Notes under the pieces: generated by a model
Databases searched by the model: none
What the model was told of the DNA's origin: nothing
Seen by the model: the letters and a program-made list of their open reading frames with translations, nothing else
Source: CAZKJL01 sp964611095
GTDB lineage: Bacteria > Patescibacteriota > Gracilibacteria > Peribacterales > Peribacteraceae
Length of the DNA stretch: 40,999 nt
NCBI GenBank assembly: GCA_964611095.1
Contig: CAZSWJ010000012.1
Coordinates: forward strand, 1-40,999
Direction: 5' to 3'
Position numbers and translations under genes: made by a program
Shown: piece by piece, positions 17,692-26,900 of the stretch
Layout: each line of letters begins with the position of its first letter
Numbering within the stretch: the first letter of the stretch is position 1

Positions 17692-17904
17692 CTTTCGCGA
17701 GCTCATTCACATCTCGCCTTTCTCCCTACGCACCCACTTTTAGTGGTTGTAGCACGGCGCTCTGCCGTGCTGTCCCGTTCGTGCCCCGCGGCGCCACAAT
17801 CTTTTTGTCCGCTCGGGAGCGCGGATGAACTTGAAAGTGGATGTCGTGGGGAGCGCAAAGTTCCATCAATTTCGAACCGTCTGTCTCAAACAGGAACCAG
17901 TCCA
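17692..17904 (+). other. Long structured leader of the Cys-rich protein gene
   Basis: About 213 bases with hairpins CCACT/AGTGG (17734-17746) and AGCACGGC/GCCGTGCT (17751-17771). The leader ends in a weak Shine-Dalgarno AGGA, 9 bases before ATG. No known RNA class is recognised. Confidence 0.45.
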
Positions 17905-18342
17905 ATGCGAAATCTGTTGCTGGGCCTCACGGCCCTCGTCTGTCTGTCCATGGCCACCCTGGCCGACGCCTGCGACAATTGCGGCCGGCCCGCGTGTCGC
18001 TCGGTCACCACCTGTTACCGCACCGTGGTGCGGGTGATCGAGGTCGAGGAAGAGTGTGACCTCCCGTTCGGCAGCTGCGTCGAGTGGATCCGCTGCCCGA
18101 CGAGCTGTGAGATCATCGGCTTCTACGAGGTCCGGCGCCTCCCCTGCGGGGAGCGCGTCCGCGTCGCTCGTTGGTCGCTGATCGACGGCACCGTCAAGCG
18201 TACGCCCGCGTACGTCAGCGGGATCACGTGGATCACGGAAGATCCCTCGTATCGGGGCAAACGCGCCCTCAAGACCCACAGCACCAGCTGTGGATGTGGT
18301 TGTTACACGGTGTTCGTGCGGACCTGCGTCTACCGACGCTGA
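17905..18342 (+). CDS. Secreted cysteine-rich small protein, unknown function
   Basis: 145 residues with a clear Sec signal peptide (MRNLLLGLTALVCLSMATLADA) and a probable signal peptidase I site before CDNC. The mature part of about 123 residues has 13 cysteines, among them CDNC, SCGCGC and several paired ones, implying disulfides or metal binding outside the cell. No family is recognised. It is one of five Shine-Dalgarno genes and ends in TGA, a stop codon absent from all resident genes here. A longer reading from 17743 has no signal peptide at its start and is rejected. The neighbouring palindromic repeats fit an inserted origin (inference). Confidence 0.68.
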   Translation: MRNLLLGLTALVCLSMATLADACDNCGRPACRSVTTCYRTVVRVIEVEEECDLPFGSCVEWIRCPTSCEIIGFYEVRRLPCGERVRVARWSLIDGTVKRTPAYVSGITWITEDPSYRGKRALKTHSTSCGCGCYTVFVRTCVYRR

Positions 18343-18672
18343 TCCGCGGTCGCCCAAGCGACGTTAAACCCTTGGGAAGGAACTGCGCGCTCCCCGCGGT
18401 TCTTTGTCATGAAAGGAGCTTCGCTCCTCTCATGAGCTCTCCTCGAAGCGGTGCGGCTGCAGGCAGGCGGAGCCTGCCTTCGCCGATTTTTTTAAAACAA
18501 CGTGGGATTGAATCCACATCCAAAGGGATGGAGCGCGCCGCAGCGGGGGGTGAGGGTGGGTATCGGCGCGCAGCGTTTTCTTGGTTACTTCTTTGTCGCG
18601 GACAAAGAAGTGACATTCGCAGTGCGTCAAAAGAAAGTGGAAGAAGATCGTGGACAAAGAAGTAACACCCGC
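18343..18672. repeat. Repeat-rich non-coding stretch (several hairpins)
   Basis: 330 bases without a supported gene. Visible: hairpin AGGAGC/GCTCCT (18414-18428), perfect stem AGGCAGGC/GCCTGCCT (18461-18479), inverted repeats GTTACTTCTTTGTC (18584-18597) against GACAAAGAAGTGAC (18601-18614) and GACAAAGAAGTAAC (18653-18666), and GCGTCAAAAGAAAGTGG (18624-18640), identical to 164-180. Many environmental genomes carry such palindromes; this one directly abuts the stop of the minus-strand gene at 18673. Confidence 0.65.
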
Positions 18673-20334
18673 CTACTTCCTCATGAAATACTTGTAGTAA
18701 TTCTCCGCCACACTGCCACTGAGCGGAATGATGCCTTCTTCGGTATCACTATCCACACGCTTCGTGGGCATTTCAAGTACGTGCACTCCATCGGAAGCAA
18801 CGCTGCCAATGGCAAGAGACTTTGCGGCCTCGGGAAGACTCGTGAATGTTTGCGTCGAGCGCTTGAATCCCGAGAGGCCCAAGTTGCAGACATGAAATTG
18901 TTTCTGCCCGCGTTCATCGACTCCCGCAGGTTCAAAGTACACCGCTTCGTAGTGAGCGATGCTGACCTTCATGCAGAACGCTTTGATGCCGGCTCGCTCC
19001 AACAGTTCCTGAGCCAAAAGTGCGTAATCTTCGCAATCGCCGGAGCCTTTGATGAGCGTGTCGTCCCAACGCTGTACCTCCTGAACATTGGGCGCTTCGC
19101 CCTTGTAGGCAACCGGATTTGCGTCATTCTTCTGAATCTCGCGAAGCCACTGAGCGTTATCGGGAGATGTCTTGTATTCATGCGACAAGTAAAACTGCGA
19201 GACGAACGCGGCGATTGCCTCGGGTGTCTTCAGCTTTTTTACGAGATCATCGGCATAGCGTTTCGCTTCGGGCACCGTGGTGGGACGACGAGTCGCATTC
19301 ACCTTGTCACCATCGGGCCCGAAAACATTCACGCCCGTTGACGTTTTTTCCATCACCGGCTGTTTGTTCGACCCATCGAAGAACTGACGAGCACCCTTGC
19401 TCGTCTCGCGGTACTGAATGCCGTCGGTGCGGTGAAACTCACGCGTTCCGTCGGAATATTTGTACTCCGTACCCGTGCTCCTCGCGATCCGGGAGAGCGT
19501 GTGACCGGTCACCAAACTCGTTTCGACGTTGGTCATCGCATCGGTCTCGAACACGTCCGTCGCCGTGGTGGTAATGACAGGGTACCGCTCGGCCTTGGCT
19601 TCGAAGTGATCGCCTCTCCATTCCACGGCGTACTTTCTACTCTTACCTGACAGTGCTTTTTCGAGCAGATTTTTCTGATCGTTCATGGAGCGAAGATACG
19701 ACTCGTAGCGTGCGATGGGCACGCCGTTTTTCCGCAGGTAACTTGCGATTCCCATCGGAGTGCTGAAGCGCACATCGAGAGCCACGCGAATGTTTTCGCC
19801 GTTCACGGAGAGCGACAGATTTTTGAATTCATTGAACATTTCCTCGATGGATCCGGCGGTCGGAGCCACTTCTCTGCGTTCTTCCTGAGCACGAGCGGGC
19901 GCCCGGGCAGGTGCTTCGCGCTTTGCTCTGGGAGCGGCTGCAGGCGTACGAGACGGTGCAGTGCGGGAACGCGGTGCGTCGAGTGACGGTGACGTGGCGT
20001 CGGTACCGCGCATCGCATGAATTTTTTCCACGGCCACGGAAACGATCGCCGGCTGAACATTGGTACTCGTCGACATTCTTCCTTCGTCATCGATATGCAA
20101 CATCTCCATCTCGCGTCCGTCTCTGCTCAAGATGAAATGATCATTGCCGAGTTTGATGATGTGGTTCAGGTCCCACTTTCCGGCATTGAGTTCGGGAACG
20201 TCGTTCTGAGGTTCGATCGGATCGGAGCGTTCCATGCCAGCGATGAGGCTCTCGATGCGATCGACACGCTTTCGGGTTTCCCTGGAAACATCGATGTCAC
20301 TCGGGGGCCGTTCGCGTGATTCAATGGGTGGCAT
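18673..20334 (-). CDS. Orphan protein with C-terminal transglutaminase-like domain
   Basis: 553 residues from ATG at 20334. The only recognisable part is a papain-fold transglutaminase-like domain near the C-terminus: GSGDCEDYALLAQELLERAGI holds the probable nucleophile (about Cys433), followed by AHYEAVYFE (His about 460) and a possible third residue near HVCNLG (about 488). Such domains act as cysteine peptidases or cross-linkers. The middle has a Pro/Ala/Arg-rich linker (about 118-165), the N-terminus is polar. There is no signal peptide or membrane segment, so the protein is cytoplasmic or attached to partners. It is third in a likely operon with the two orphans upstream. The longer reading starts with TTG at 20352, in a hairpin, and is less likely. 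Confidence 0.72.
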   Translation of the reverse strand: MPPIESRERPPSDIDVSRETRKRVDRIESLIAGMERSDPIEPQNDVPELNAGKWDLNHIIKLGNDHFILSRDGREMEMLHIDDEGRMSTSTNVQPAIVSVAVEKIHAMRGTDATSPSLDAPRSRTAPSRTPAAAPRAKREAPARAPARAQEERREVAPTAGSIEEMFNEFKNLSLSVNGENIRVALDVRFSTPMGIASYLRKNGVPIARYESYLRSMNDQKNLLEKALSGKSRKYAVEWRGDHFEAKAERYPVITTTATDVFETDAMTNVETSLVTGHTLSRIARSTGTEYKYSDGTREFHRTDGIQYRETSKGARQFFDGSNKQPVMEKTSTGVNVFGPDGDKVNATRRPTTVPEAKRYADDLVKKLKTPEAIAAFVSQFYLSHEYKTSPDNAQWLREIQKNDANPVAYKGEAPNVQEVQRWDDTLIKGSGDCEDYALLAQELLERAGIKAFCMKVSIAHYEAVYFEPAGVDERGQKQFHVCNLGLSGFKRSTQTFTSLPEAAKSLAIGSVASDGVHVLEMPTKRVDSDTEEGIIPLSGSVAENYYKYFMRK

Positions 20335-20352
20335 GCGTGGTGTGGATATCAA

Positions 20353-20390
20353 GAGAGGAAGCGGCGGATGGATCCCGAGCGCTTCCTCTC
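20353..20390 (-). other. Hairpin in the gap between the 683-aa and transglutaminase-like genes
   Basis: Perfect 11-base arms GAGAGGAAGCG (20353-20363) and CGCTTCCTCTC (20380-20390), 16-base loop. No U run follows on the minus strand. It could stabilise, process or attenuate the shared transcript. Confidence 0.55.
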
Positions 20391-20412
20391 ATGTATTTGA
20401 ATGGCGAAAGAA

Positions 20413-22464
20413 TTACTGGAGGTTGCCCGTGGGGCCCGCCTTCTTCTTCGTCACGATGATGGGTCGAGCGGTGGCCTCTTCTTTGACGGACGGAGCGGGA
20501 GTCGGAGGAACGACTTCCTTTTTGATGACAGGAGTAGCCTCGCGCTGAACCGGAGCCTCGGGAGTCTTGCCACCCTGGATCTGAACACCGTCACGTCCGT
20601 TGATCTGGTTCTGGACGTTGCCGGAGTTGTTCGGCATGTAGTTGATGATGAACGTGTTGCCGCTGACCGTTACACGGTTGGCACCGAGTTCCTGTTGGAA
20701 TTCACCGGCGAACGAACGAAGCGTGTTCGGGTTCACTCCACCCTTCGGCCTGATGACGACACCGCGCTTTTCGGGAGTGGTCTCGACATCGGCCTGAACG
20801 CCGCGGCGCTTGGCCTCCTCCTGAATTTTGCGAGCGGTCTTGTCGCATTCTTTGTCCTTGTTGACTGCCTTATCGGCCTCTTCCTCAAGTCTCTGAGCGT
20901 TGCGGAGCTGCCTGTCGGCCTTCTCCTGGAACTGCTTCCGCTCACCCTCGGCCTTGATGCTTGCGGGAGAGCCCTTCGGAGCGGCCTTGGCGCGAGCGGC
21001 GGCCTCTTCGGCGAGCTTCTTGTTCTGCTCGGCATTCTTGGTCTCGGCTTCCGCAGCGGTCTGGAGAGCCTTGGTCGGAGCATTCTTGGAGTTGAGCTTG
21101 GCGGGATCGGCAACACCGGTGATGAGTTCACGCGGCGACATACCGAGCTTGGCTGCGAGTTCCGTGATGAAGTCGAGGATGGCCTTGAAGAACGATTTGA
21201 GGTCCTTCGTCTCCTTGCTGTCCTCCGGCTTGGCTTCGAAAGCGCTTCCCTTGGAAGCAGCCTCTTTGGCAACGACGGATTCATCCTTGGTGACGAGCTT
21301 GTTCTCCTTCACCTCGACGCGCTTCTTCGAGCCGACGGCTTCGAGCTTCTTGTTGAGAGCATCGACGACGACTTTAGAATCGGCGGGGTTCTTGAGAGCG
21401 GCTTCGACTTTCACATCCTTGTTGAGATCTTCGAGAGCCTTACCCGTGGCGGCGTCATCCTTGGCGCCGGTGAGAGCGGCGATTTTCGCGGCATCCACAC
21501 CCTTCTCGGCGAGAGCCTTGTCGGCCTCGGGAGTCGGAAGTTCGGCGGTTGCCGGAGACTCGGGGGCCTTGGCACCGGGAGTCTTGGCAATGGTTGCGAT
21601 GGGAGCGGCGGGAGCCGTTCCTTCGACCTTATCGACGGCAGCCTTCTTGGCGCCGACGACTTCCTTGATGAGGTCCGTGTACGCCTTGGCGATCTCTTCG
21701 GCATTGACGAACGGAACGCCGCGGATACCCGCGACATCCGTACCCATTTTCTGCCAAAGATCTTCCTTTTCGGAATTCACGACGTCATCGAGCTTCTTGC
21801 GTGCCTCTTCCTTGGCGGGAGCGCTCTTGGCATCTTCGGTGTATGCCTTGATGGCCTTCTCCAAGACGCCGTCGGCCTTGAAGACCGTGGCGCGAAGAGC
21901 TTTCACCTCGGCAAGCTTTTTGTCATCCTCCGCACCGCCGACACCCTCGACGAACTGAACGGTGTTCTTCGGGTCGAGAGCCTGGATGTCGAGAATCACT
22001 TTGTTGAGAGCCTCGACCTGCGCGATGGCGTTCTTCGGGCGAGTGTCCCCTGCTACTCCGATTTCCACGATTTTTGTGCGTGCGTTCATGATCGCCGCCT
22101 TGGCGAGCTTGAGAGCTTCGGCATCCACCTTCGGAGGCTTGATGCCGTCGATGATCTTTTTCCAATCGGCATTCTTCTCAGGATTGGTGAGATCTTTGGC
22201 ATCCTGCAAATCCTTTTCGTCCTTCTTGCGGGCATCGAGGAGCTTCTGGAGCTTCTCGGATGCATGCTTCTGGTGCTCGGGAGATTTGGAACCGAACTGG
22301 AGGATCTCCTGCTGGAGAGCATCCGTGTTTTCGGTGGGGTTCTGAATCTTGGCCTCAAGAGGCTTACTTGCCTCTTCGGGCTTTTCACCGGCGAAGCCGA
22401 TGAGGCGCGACTCGCGGAGCGAGACGAGGGAAGAGAACAGAAGGGTGTGGATATTCTTCTCCAT
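20413..22464 (-). CDS. Long Ala/Lys/Glu-rich coiled-coil orphan protein
   Basis: 683 residues, not recognised. The sequence is dominated by charged, Ala-rich helical stretches (for example 430-560, EAETKNAEQNKKLAEEAAARAKAA), with Pro-rich linkers near 285-320 and at the end (about 640-680). A short structured patch near residues 575-615 (SFAGEFQQELGANRVTVSGNTFIINYMP) looks like a small beta-alpha domain. No signal peptide or membrane segment is evident. It lies second in the operon after the 111-aa protein (24-base gap). Length and composition suggest a scaffold or filament; no function can be assigned. Confidence 0.72.
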   Translation of the reverse strand: MEKNIHTLLFSSLVSLRESRLIGFAGEKPEEASKPLEAKIQNPTENTDALQQEILQFGSKSPEHQKHASEKLQKLLDARKKDEKDLQDAKDLTNPEKNADWKKIIDGIKPPKVDAEALKLAKAAIMNARTKIVEIGVAGDTRPKNAIAQVEALNKVILDIQALDPKNTVQFVEGVGGAEDDKKLAEVKALRATVFKADGVLEKAIKAYTEDAKSAPAKEEARKKLDDVVNSEKEDLWQKMGTDVAGIRGVPFVNAEEIAKAYTDLIKEVVGAKKAAVDKVEGTAPAAPIATIAKTPGAKAPESPATAELPTPEADKALAEKGVDAAKIAALTGAKDDAATGKALEDLNKDVKVEAALKNPADSKVVVDALNKKLEAVGSKKRVEVKENKLVTKDESVVAKEAASKGSAFEAKPEDSKETKDLKSFFKAILDFITELAAKLGMSPRELITGVADPAKLNSKNAPTKALQTAAEAETKNAEQNKKLAEEAAARAKAAPKGSPASIKAEGERKQFQEKADRQLRNAQRLEEEADKAVNKDKECDKTARKIQEEAKRRGVQADVETTPEKRGVVIRPKGGVNPNTLRSFAGEFQQELGANRVTVSGNTFIINYMPNNSGNVQNQINGRDGVQIQGGKTPEAPVQREATPVIKKEVVPPTPAPSVKEEATARPIIVTKKKAGPTGNLQ

Positions 22465-22488
22465 AGGAGAGTGGGGAAAAGGATGCCT

Positions 22489-22824
22489 CTAGTTGAAGGC
22501 TGAGGCGATGGAATGAAGTGTGTTTGCTTCCGAGAGTTGTGCCTCCGCCTCTTTCGCCTTGAGTGTCTGACGTTTGCTCTTGCGGACACTCGTGTCGATC
22601 TCCGAGGTGAACTTTCCGAGTTCGATATCGAACTTTTTGTAGGCGGTGGCGTAGCGTTGCATGCGAGCTTCTTTTTGCTCCGGCGTCTGACCCGCGTATT
22701 TGGCGTCCAGAAGCGGAATGTTCTCGCGGAGCAACTCGGGCTCGATCTCACCCATGATCATGTCGTACACCTCTTCGGCGAGGACACGATTATCGGCCGT
22801 TGAGTCGGTTTGTACGGACGGCAT
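22489..22824 (-). CDS. Small helical orphan protein, first gene of the minus operon
   Basis: 111 residues from ATG at 22824, all predicted helix with alternating charges (EEVYDMIMGEIEPELL, KSKRQTLKAKEAEAQL). No motif. A promoter ending at 22855 supports this start; the longer reading to 23037 would run through the promoter and a palindromic repeat and is rejected. The 683-aa coiled-coil gene follows by 24 bases, so the product may be a partner of it. Confidence 0.65.
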   Translation of the reverse strand: MPSVQTDSTADNRVLAEEVYDMIMGEIEPELLRENIPLLDAKYAGQTPEQKEARMQRYATAYKKFDIELGKFTSEIDTSVRKSKRQTLKAKEAEAQLSEANTLHSIASAFN

Positions 22825-22854
22825 GTGTGATGAATTTTTATTTTTTCTGCGATC

Positions 22855-22883
22855 ATTATACCAAATTTGACAAGATTTTACAA
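22855..22883 (-). promoter_or_regulatory. Promoter of the three-gene minus operon
   Basis: Minus strand TTGTAA (22878-22883), 17-base spacer ending in TGG, TATAAT (22855-22860): an extended -10 element. The same TTGTAA-17-TGG-TATAAT layout is found at 32485-32513. Confidence 0.8.
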
Positions 22884-22954
22884 GGGCGTGAAATAATAGA
22901 AAATCACACCGAGAATTTCGATGGAAATTCACTGTGAATACTCGAATGAACAAA

Positions 22955-23026
22955 GCCCTCTCCCCCATCCCCTCTCCACGCTGTGGAGAGGGGTGGCCTG
23001 AGCTTCGCGAAGGCCGGGGTGAGGGC
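22955..23026. repeat. Palindromic repeat between the divergent orphan operons
   Basis: Flanked by GCCCTC (22955-22960) and GAGGGC (23021-23026), with a perfect 11-base stem CCCCTCTCCAC (22969-22979)/GTGGAGAGGGG (22983-22993) and the palindrome TTCGCGAA (23004-23011). This CCCTCTCCCC...GGGGTGAGGG type is widespread in environmental bacterial genomes; other copies were not seen in this window. Confidence 0.7.
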
Positions 23027-23065
23027 GTCCGCAACACATCATTTGCGAGGATTTCGATTTTCCGC

Positions 23066-23071
23066 TATAAT
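23066..23071 (+). promoter_or_regulatory. -10 box of the plus orphan operon
   Basis: TATAAT, 38 bases before the ATG at 23110; only a weak -35 (TTTGCG, 18-base spacer) lies upstream. Confidence 0.5.
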
Positions 23072-23109
23072 AGGATGATTTATTTACACCAAAACTCACT
23101 CACACAAAC

Positions 23110-23943
23110 ATGACGTCTGGTTCAGGTGCACCATCGGGCGCTCCCTCGGGAGCTCCGGCCGCCACGCCTAAAAACGCGACGGAAGATTTTGTGACGAAGG
23201 CCGTGGAGAAGCTGGGCAAAGACATCACGGACAAGCTCAAGCCCATCACGGATGCGGTGGCGGCACTCAAACCCGCCGCACCTGCAGCCGCAGCAACGAC
23301 TCCGGGAACGACTCCCGCAGCGGCACCCGCCGCAGCCGGCTCTGCAACCGAGCCTCGGGTACTGAATGCTGATGCTCCCGCTTTGCGCCGTCTCCGTGAG
23401 AACAGCTGGATTCGCCGTCCGCTCGCCGCACTCGGCATCGGCACGGGCACGGCCCTCTCCGCACCGACCGCCGGTCTTGGCGCGCTCGCCGCAGGACCCG
23501 CACTGTGGGCCGCCGGCAAAGTGAAGAGCTGGTTCACTCGCGAAGAATACAAAGGCATCACTCGTCCGATGTACGAAGCGATGATTACGCCGGTGCAACT
23601 TGCCGCAGCGCCGTTCAAAATCACTCACAATGTGATGATGAAAGGCCCCGGTTACGTCGGAGGAAAAATCAAAGGCGCGTTCAACTGGCTCAAAGACAAT
23701 CCGTACAAGCACATGAAGAACGCGGCAGCCGGTGTTTGGAACGGCGCCGTGGGACCGATGGTTATTCCGACACTCCCCGGAACGTCACTCGGCTTCCTCG
23801 GAGCATCCGGAGCACTGATGGCCACGGGCTCGCTCATGACGGGCGGTGTCGCCGGAGTCGGAGCCTACGCGCTCATCAACTACCTGAAACACAAAGGCCG
23901 CTTGAACACTAGCGGAGCCAAGACTGCTCCTGGTGCCGCCTAA
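23110..23943 (+). CDS. Ala/Gly-rich membrane-associated orphan protein
   Basis: 277 residues, not recognised. The first 80 residues are Ala/Pro/Thr-rich and disordered with one short helix (EDFVTKAVEKLGKDITDKLK). From about residue 105 on there are alternating Gly/Ala-rich hydrophobic segments (PLAALGIGTGTALSAPTAGLGALAAGPALWAAG; SLGFLGASGALMATGSLMTGGVAGVGAYALINYL) that could be two or three membrane passes or amphipathic hairpins. It sits 6 bases before the 1381-aa gene, so the two are probably made together; membrane anchoring of the large protein is one possible role (inference). Confidence 0.68.
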   Translation: MTSGSGAPSGAPSGAPAATPKNATEDFVTKAVEKLGKDITDKLKPITDAVAALKPAAPAAAATTPGTTPAAAPAAAGSATEPRVLNADAPALRRLRENSWIRRPLAALGIGTGTALSAPTAGLGALAAGPALWAAGKVKSWFTREEYKGITRPMYEAMITPVQLAAAPFKITHNVMMKGPGYVGGKIKGAFNWLKDNPYKHMKNAAAGVWNGAVGPMVIPTLPGTSLGFLGASGALMATGSLMTGGVAGVGAYALINYLKHKGRLNTSGAKTAPGAA

Positions 23944-23949
23944 ACATTC

Positions 23950-26900
23950 ATGCGTACGCACTTCACCCATTTCCGGCTGAACGACCAAGAAGCACGCCTG
24001 CTGCAGCGCGGCGACGGTGCCGACCGCCGCACGTTCATGCAGAAGCTGTTCGACAACGGTGAGAAGCGTCTCCGGAACACCATCAGCGACGTCTCGAACC
24101 CCGATGCCGCACGCGAACGTGCGATGCTCTCCAAGCCCGCAAAATTCGCCGCGTTCTTGCAGCCGAACATCTTCACCGACCGCGTCGATCCCGCAGGCAT
24201 TAATAAAGGTACGGTCGTCGACAGGCTCAAAAGCCTCAGTCCCGAGCGCCGTCTGCAGGAATTCGAAGAGTTCGTGCGTGAAGAGATTCCCGATTCGGTC
24301 CGCGCCGCATACCCGGACCTGTTCGAGAGTCCCTTGAACGACAACGACATTCAGGACTACTCCTTTAATAACAGGGAGGGTCGCATCGGCACCATGCTCG
24401 CGATCATGACGGTGCTCTCGGGCGAAGGAATGCCCGCGAACGCCGATCCCGTTGCCGAAGAAATCGCTCAGGCCGCACTCGTGGAACGCAACAATTCCGC
24501 AGAAGCACCGAAGCGCCTCTACAACCTCTTCGAGGAATGGATGGACGCGACGAAGCCCAGCGAGACGGAGGCCACCACGCCCGAGTTCGTGCTCCGCCGC
24601 GACAGCGGCATTCAAGGAGAGCTCCGCGCCGCACTCACGAACGCCGTCGAGCCTCTTGCCCAGCAGGAGCTGCTGCGCCGCATGCTGGACCTGTACCGGA
24701 AGCGCACGACCGACGTGCAGCTGGAAAAGGCGCAGAACCGCGTGGACCACCTCAAGCTCACCGAGAGCGTGCAGAAAGCGCAGGTGGAAAAAGACACGAG
24801 CAACTTCATCGACAATTTCCGCAATGCCGACCCCAAACTCCAGATGGTGGCCATCGGTGCGGGACTCTTCCTCGGATACAAAATGCTCAAGGCCGACAGT
24901 TCCTTGGGCCGCATCGCCATGGCGGGCGGACTGGGCTACTTCGCCTACGACCGCTTCGTGAACGGCAACGAGAACGCACTGAACGATATGGCCGCGGGCC
25001 TCAAGACCTTCGTGAAGTTCAACGGCAACCTGCTCAAGAACGTCGCGCGCGAAGCCGGCCTCAGGCTCCCGCGCAACGAACAGGACAAGCTGGAACTGAT
25101 GGAAGACTTCTTGCTGAAGAACCGCATGCGTATGGGTCCCGCCGCAACGGCGATGTCCATGCTCTCGTCGGTGAAACTCAAGCACGTCGCCGACGCCTTC
25201 ATTCCCGATCTTTCGAGCGGTGAACTGGGCGGCGAAGTCCGCGTGACGAACAAGACCGTGCAAGGCCGCCTCCTTCTCAAGTCTCTTAAGGCGCAGATGG
25301 AAGCCGCCGGCATGAAGTCCAGCGAACAGAAAGCGACCATCGATTACATCTGCGAGCACAACGTGGCAACAGGCCAGGGTGTCGCGCAGATCTTCTACCT
25401 CTTGGCCGGAAGCGAATCGCAGAACATCGCCCGCGCCACGAAGATCGAAGAAGCGCTGACGCAGTACGGCAGCTACAACGCCATGCCCGCCGACCTCAAG
25501 GAGGACTACATGCGCCTCGTGTTGGAAGGAAAGCAAATCGCCGCCACGCGCTACGGCGACCAGCGTTTCATGGACGTGGTCTCCGACCTCAACCTCCGCA
25601 AAGAGAATGAGAAGAAGATCAAAGTGGATACGGCCATGGATATCCAAAACCCGCGCATCCCCTCTCGTGCACGCGAGTTCGATGCGATGGATGAAGTGAA
25701 CCAAGCCCCCGCACTCACGACCGCACCGTCCGACGTGCTCCGCGACGGCGGCAGCGTGGACCAAGATTGCACGGAGTTCATCGAAAACTGTCAGATTTCG
25801 GAAGTGCTCGACCCCTCGGCCTGCGACACGCTCAAGGCCAAGTTCGACGTCATCCGCGAAACGTCGACGGATCTGGAGGAAGCTCTGCAAGTCATCGAAC
25901 AGCTCAAGTACGCCGTGCTCATCGAAAGCACCCGTCACGAAGTCCCGCTCAGCGACGCCGACATCATCTTGCTCACGGGACCGAACGACCTCACGGCAAC
26001 GGCGATCCTCAACAGCGTCACCGGATTCTTGGCCAGGTTCAGCCTCTCGCTCCCCGGCCGCGGATTCGGACGCATCGGCTCGCTCGCCGACGTTCGCTCA
26101 CTCCTCAATCAACCCATCGTGGGTGCGGGTCCGCTCAACACGGATTCCGCAGTTCTCACGAAATTGCAAGAACGCATGAACGTGTACGACAAACAGATGG
26201 CCGACCTCCGCAACGTCGACCTCATGGCGCAGCGCATGGTGAGCAAGCTCCCGTCGTCCGTCATCGACTCGTTCGGCGGCGACAAAAAGAAGGTGGCCGA
26301 ATTCGTTCGCCCGCTCCTCAACGAAACCAATTACTCCGTGCTTCTCGGCCGCGCCGAAGCGCAGCTCGGTCAGCGGATGGCAAACGCCCTCGTGCGCGCC
26401 ACGCGCCTGAACGCATCGCTCGACGGTTTCGGCCGCTTCGCCGAGCAGGGCATCACGCCCATCGAGGCCGGCAACCTGTCACGCGAATTCGACACGCTCT
26501 TCCAAACGATCATCGGCGATCCGTCCAAAGGATTCGCCGGCATGTGGCAGAACGTCGAGAGCATCAAACTCCTCCGTGAATTCGATGACGGTGCTCTCGC
26601 AGCCGTCGATTACACCAAGGAAAACGAGCGCCTGAAAGTCCGTAACCACGTGCGTGACCTCGGCACGCTCCACCTCATCATGAGGCTGTCAGGCAAGGAC
26701 GATCCCGCCGTGACGGAAGCGATCAAGAATCGAGCCGAAGCCGTTTACTTGGCTCTGGTGGAAAGCAAAACAAGAATGTACGACGTCGTCAAACCCGTCA
26801 CTCCCACCATGACGGCGGATCAGCAGAAGGAACAGAAGCTCCGCAACTTGTACGAAGTACAGCAAATCGAAGTGATTCCGTCTCTGAGCGAAAACTCACT

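Noticed and set aside
20401..22503. Open frame of 700 codons antisense to the coiled-coil gene
   Set aside because: Leu/Gly-rich product is the mirror of Lys/Glu/Ala codons; the minus frame has promoter and operon context.
22825..23037. N-terminal extension of the 111-residue protein
   Set aside because: It would run through the promoter and a palindromic repeat and has no protein-like composition.
23785..25938. Open frame of 717 codons antisense to the start of the giant gene
   Set aside because: It crosses the boundary of two plus-strand genes in one operon and has no similarity or promoter.
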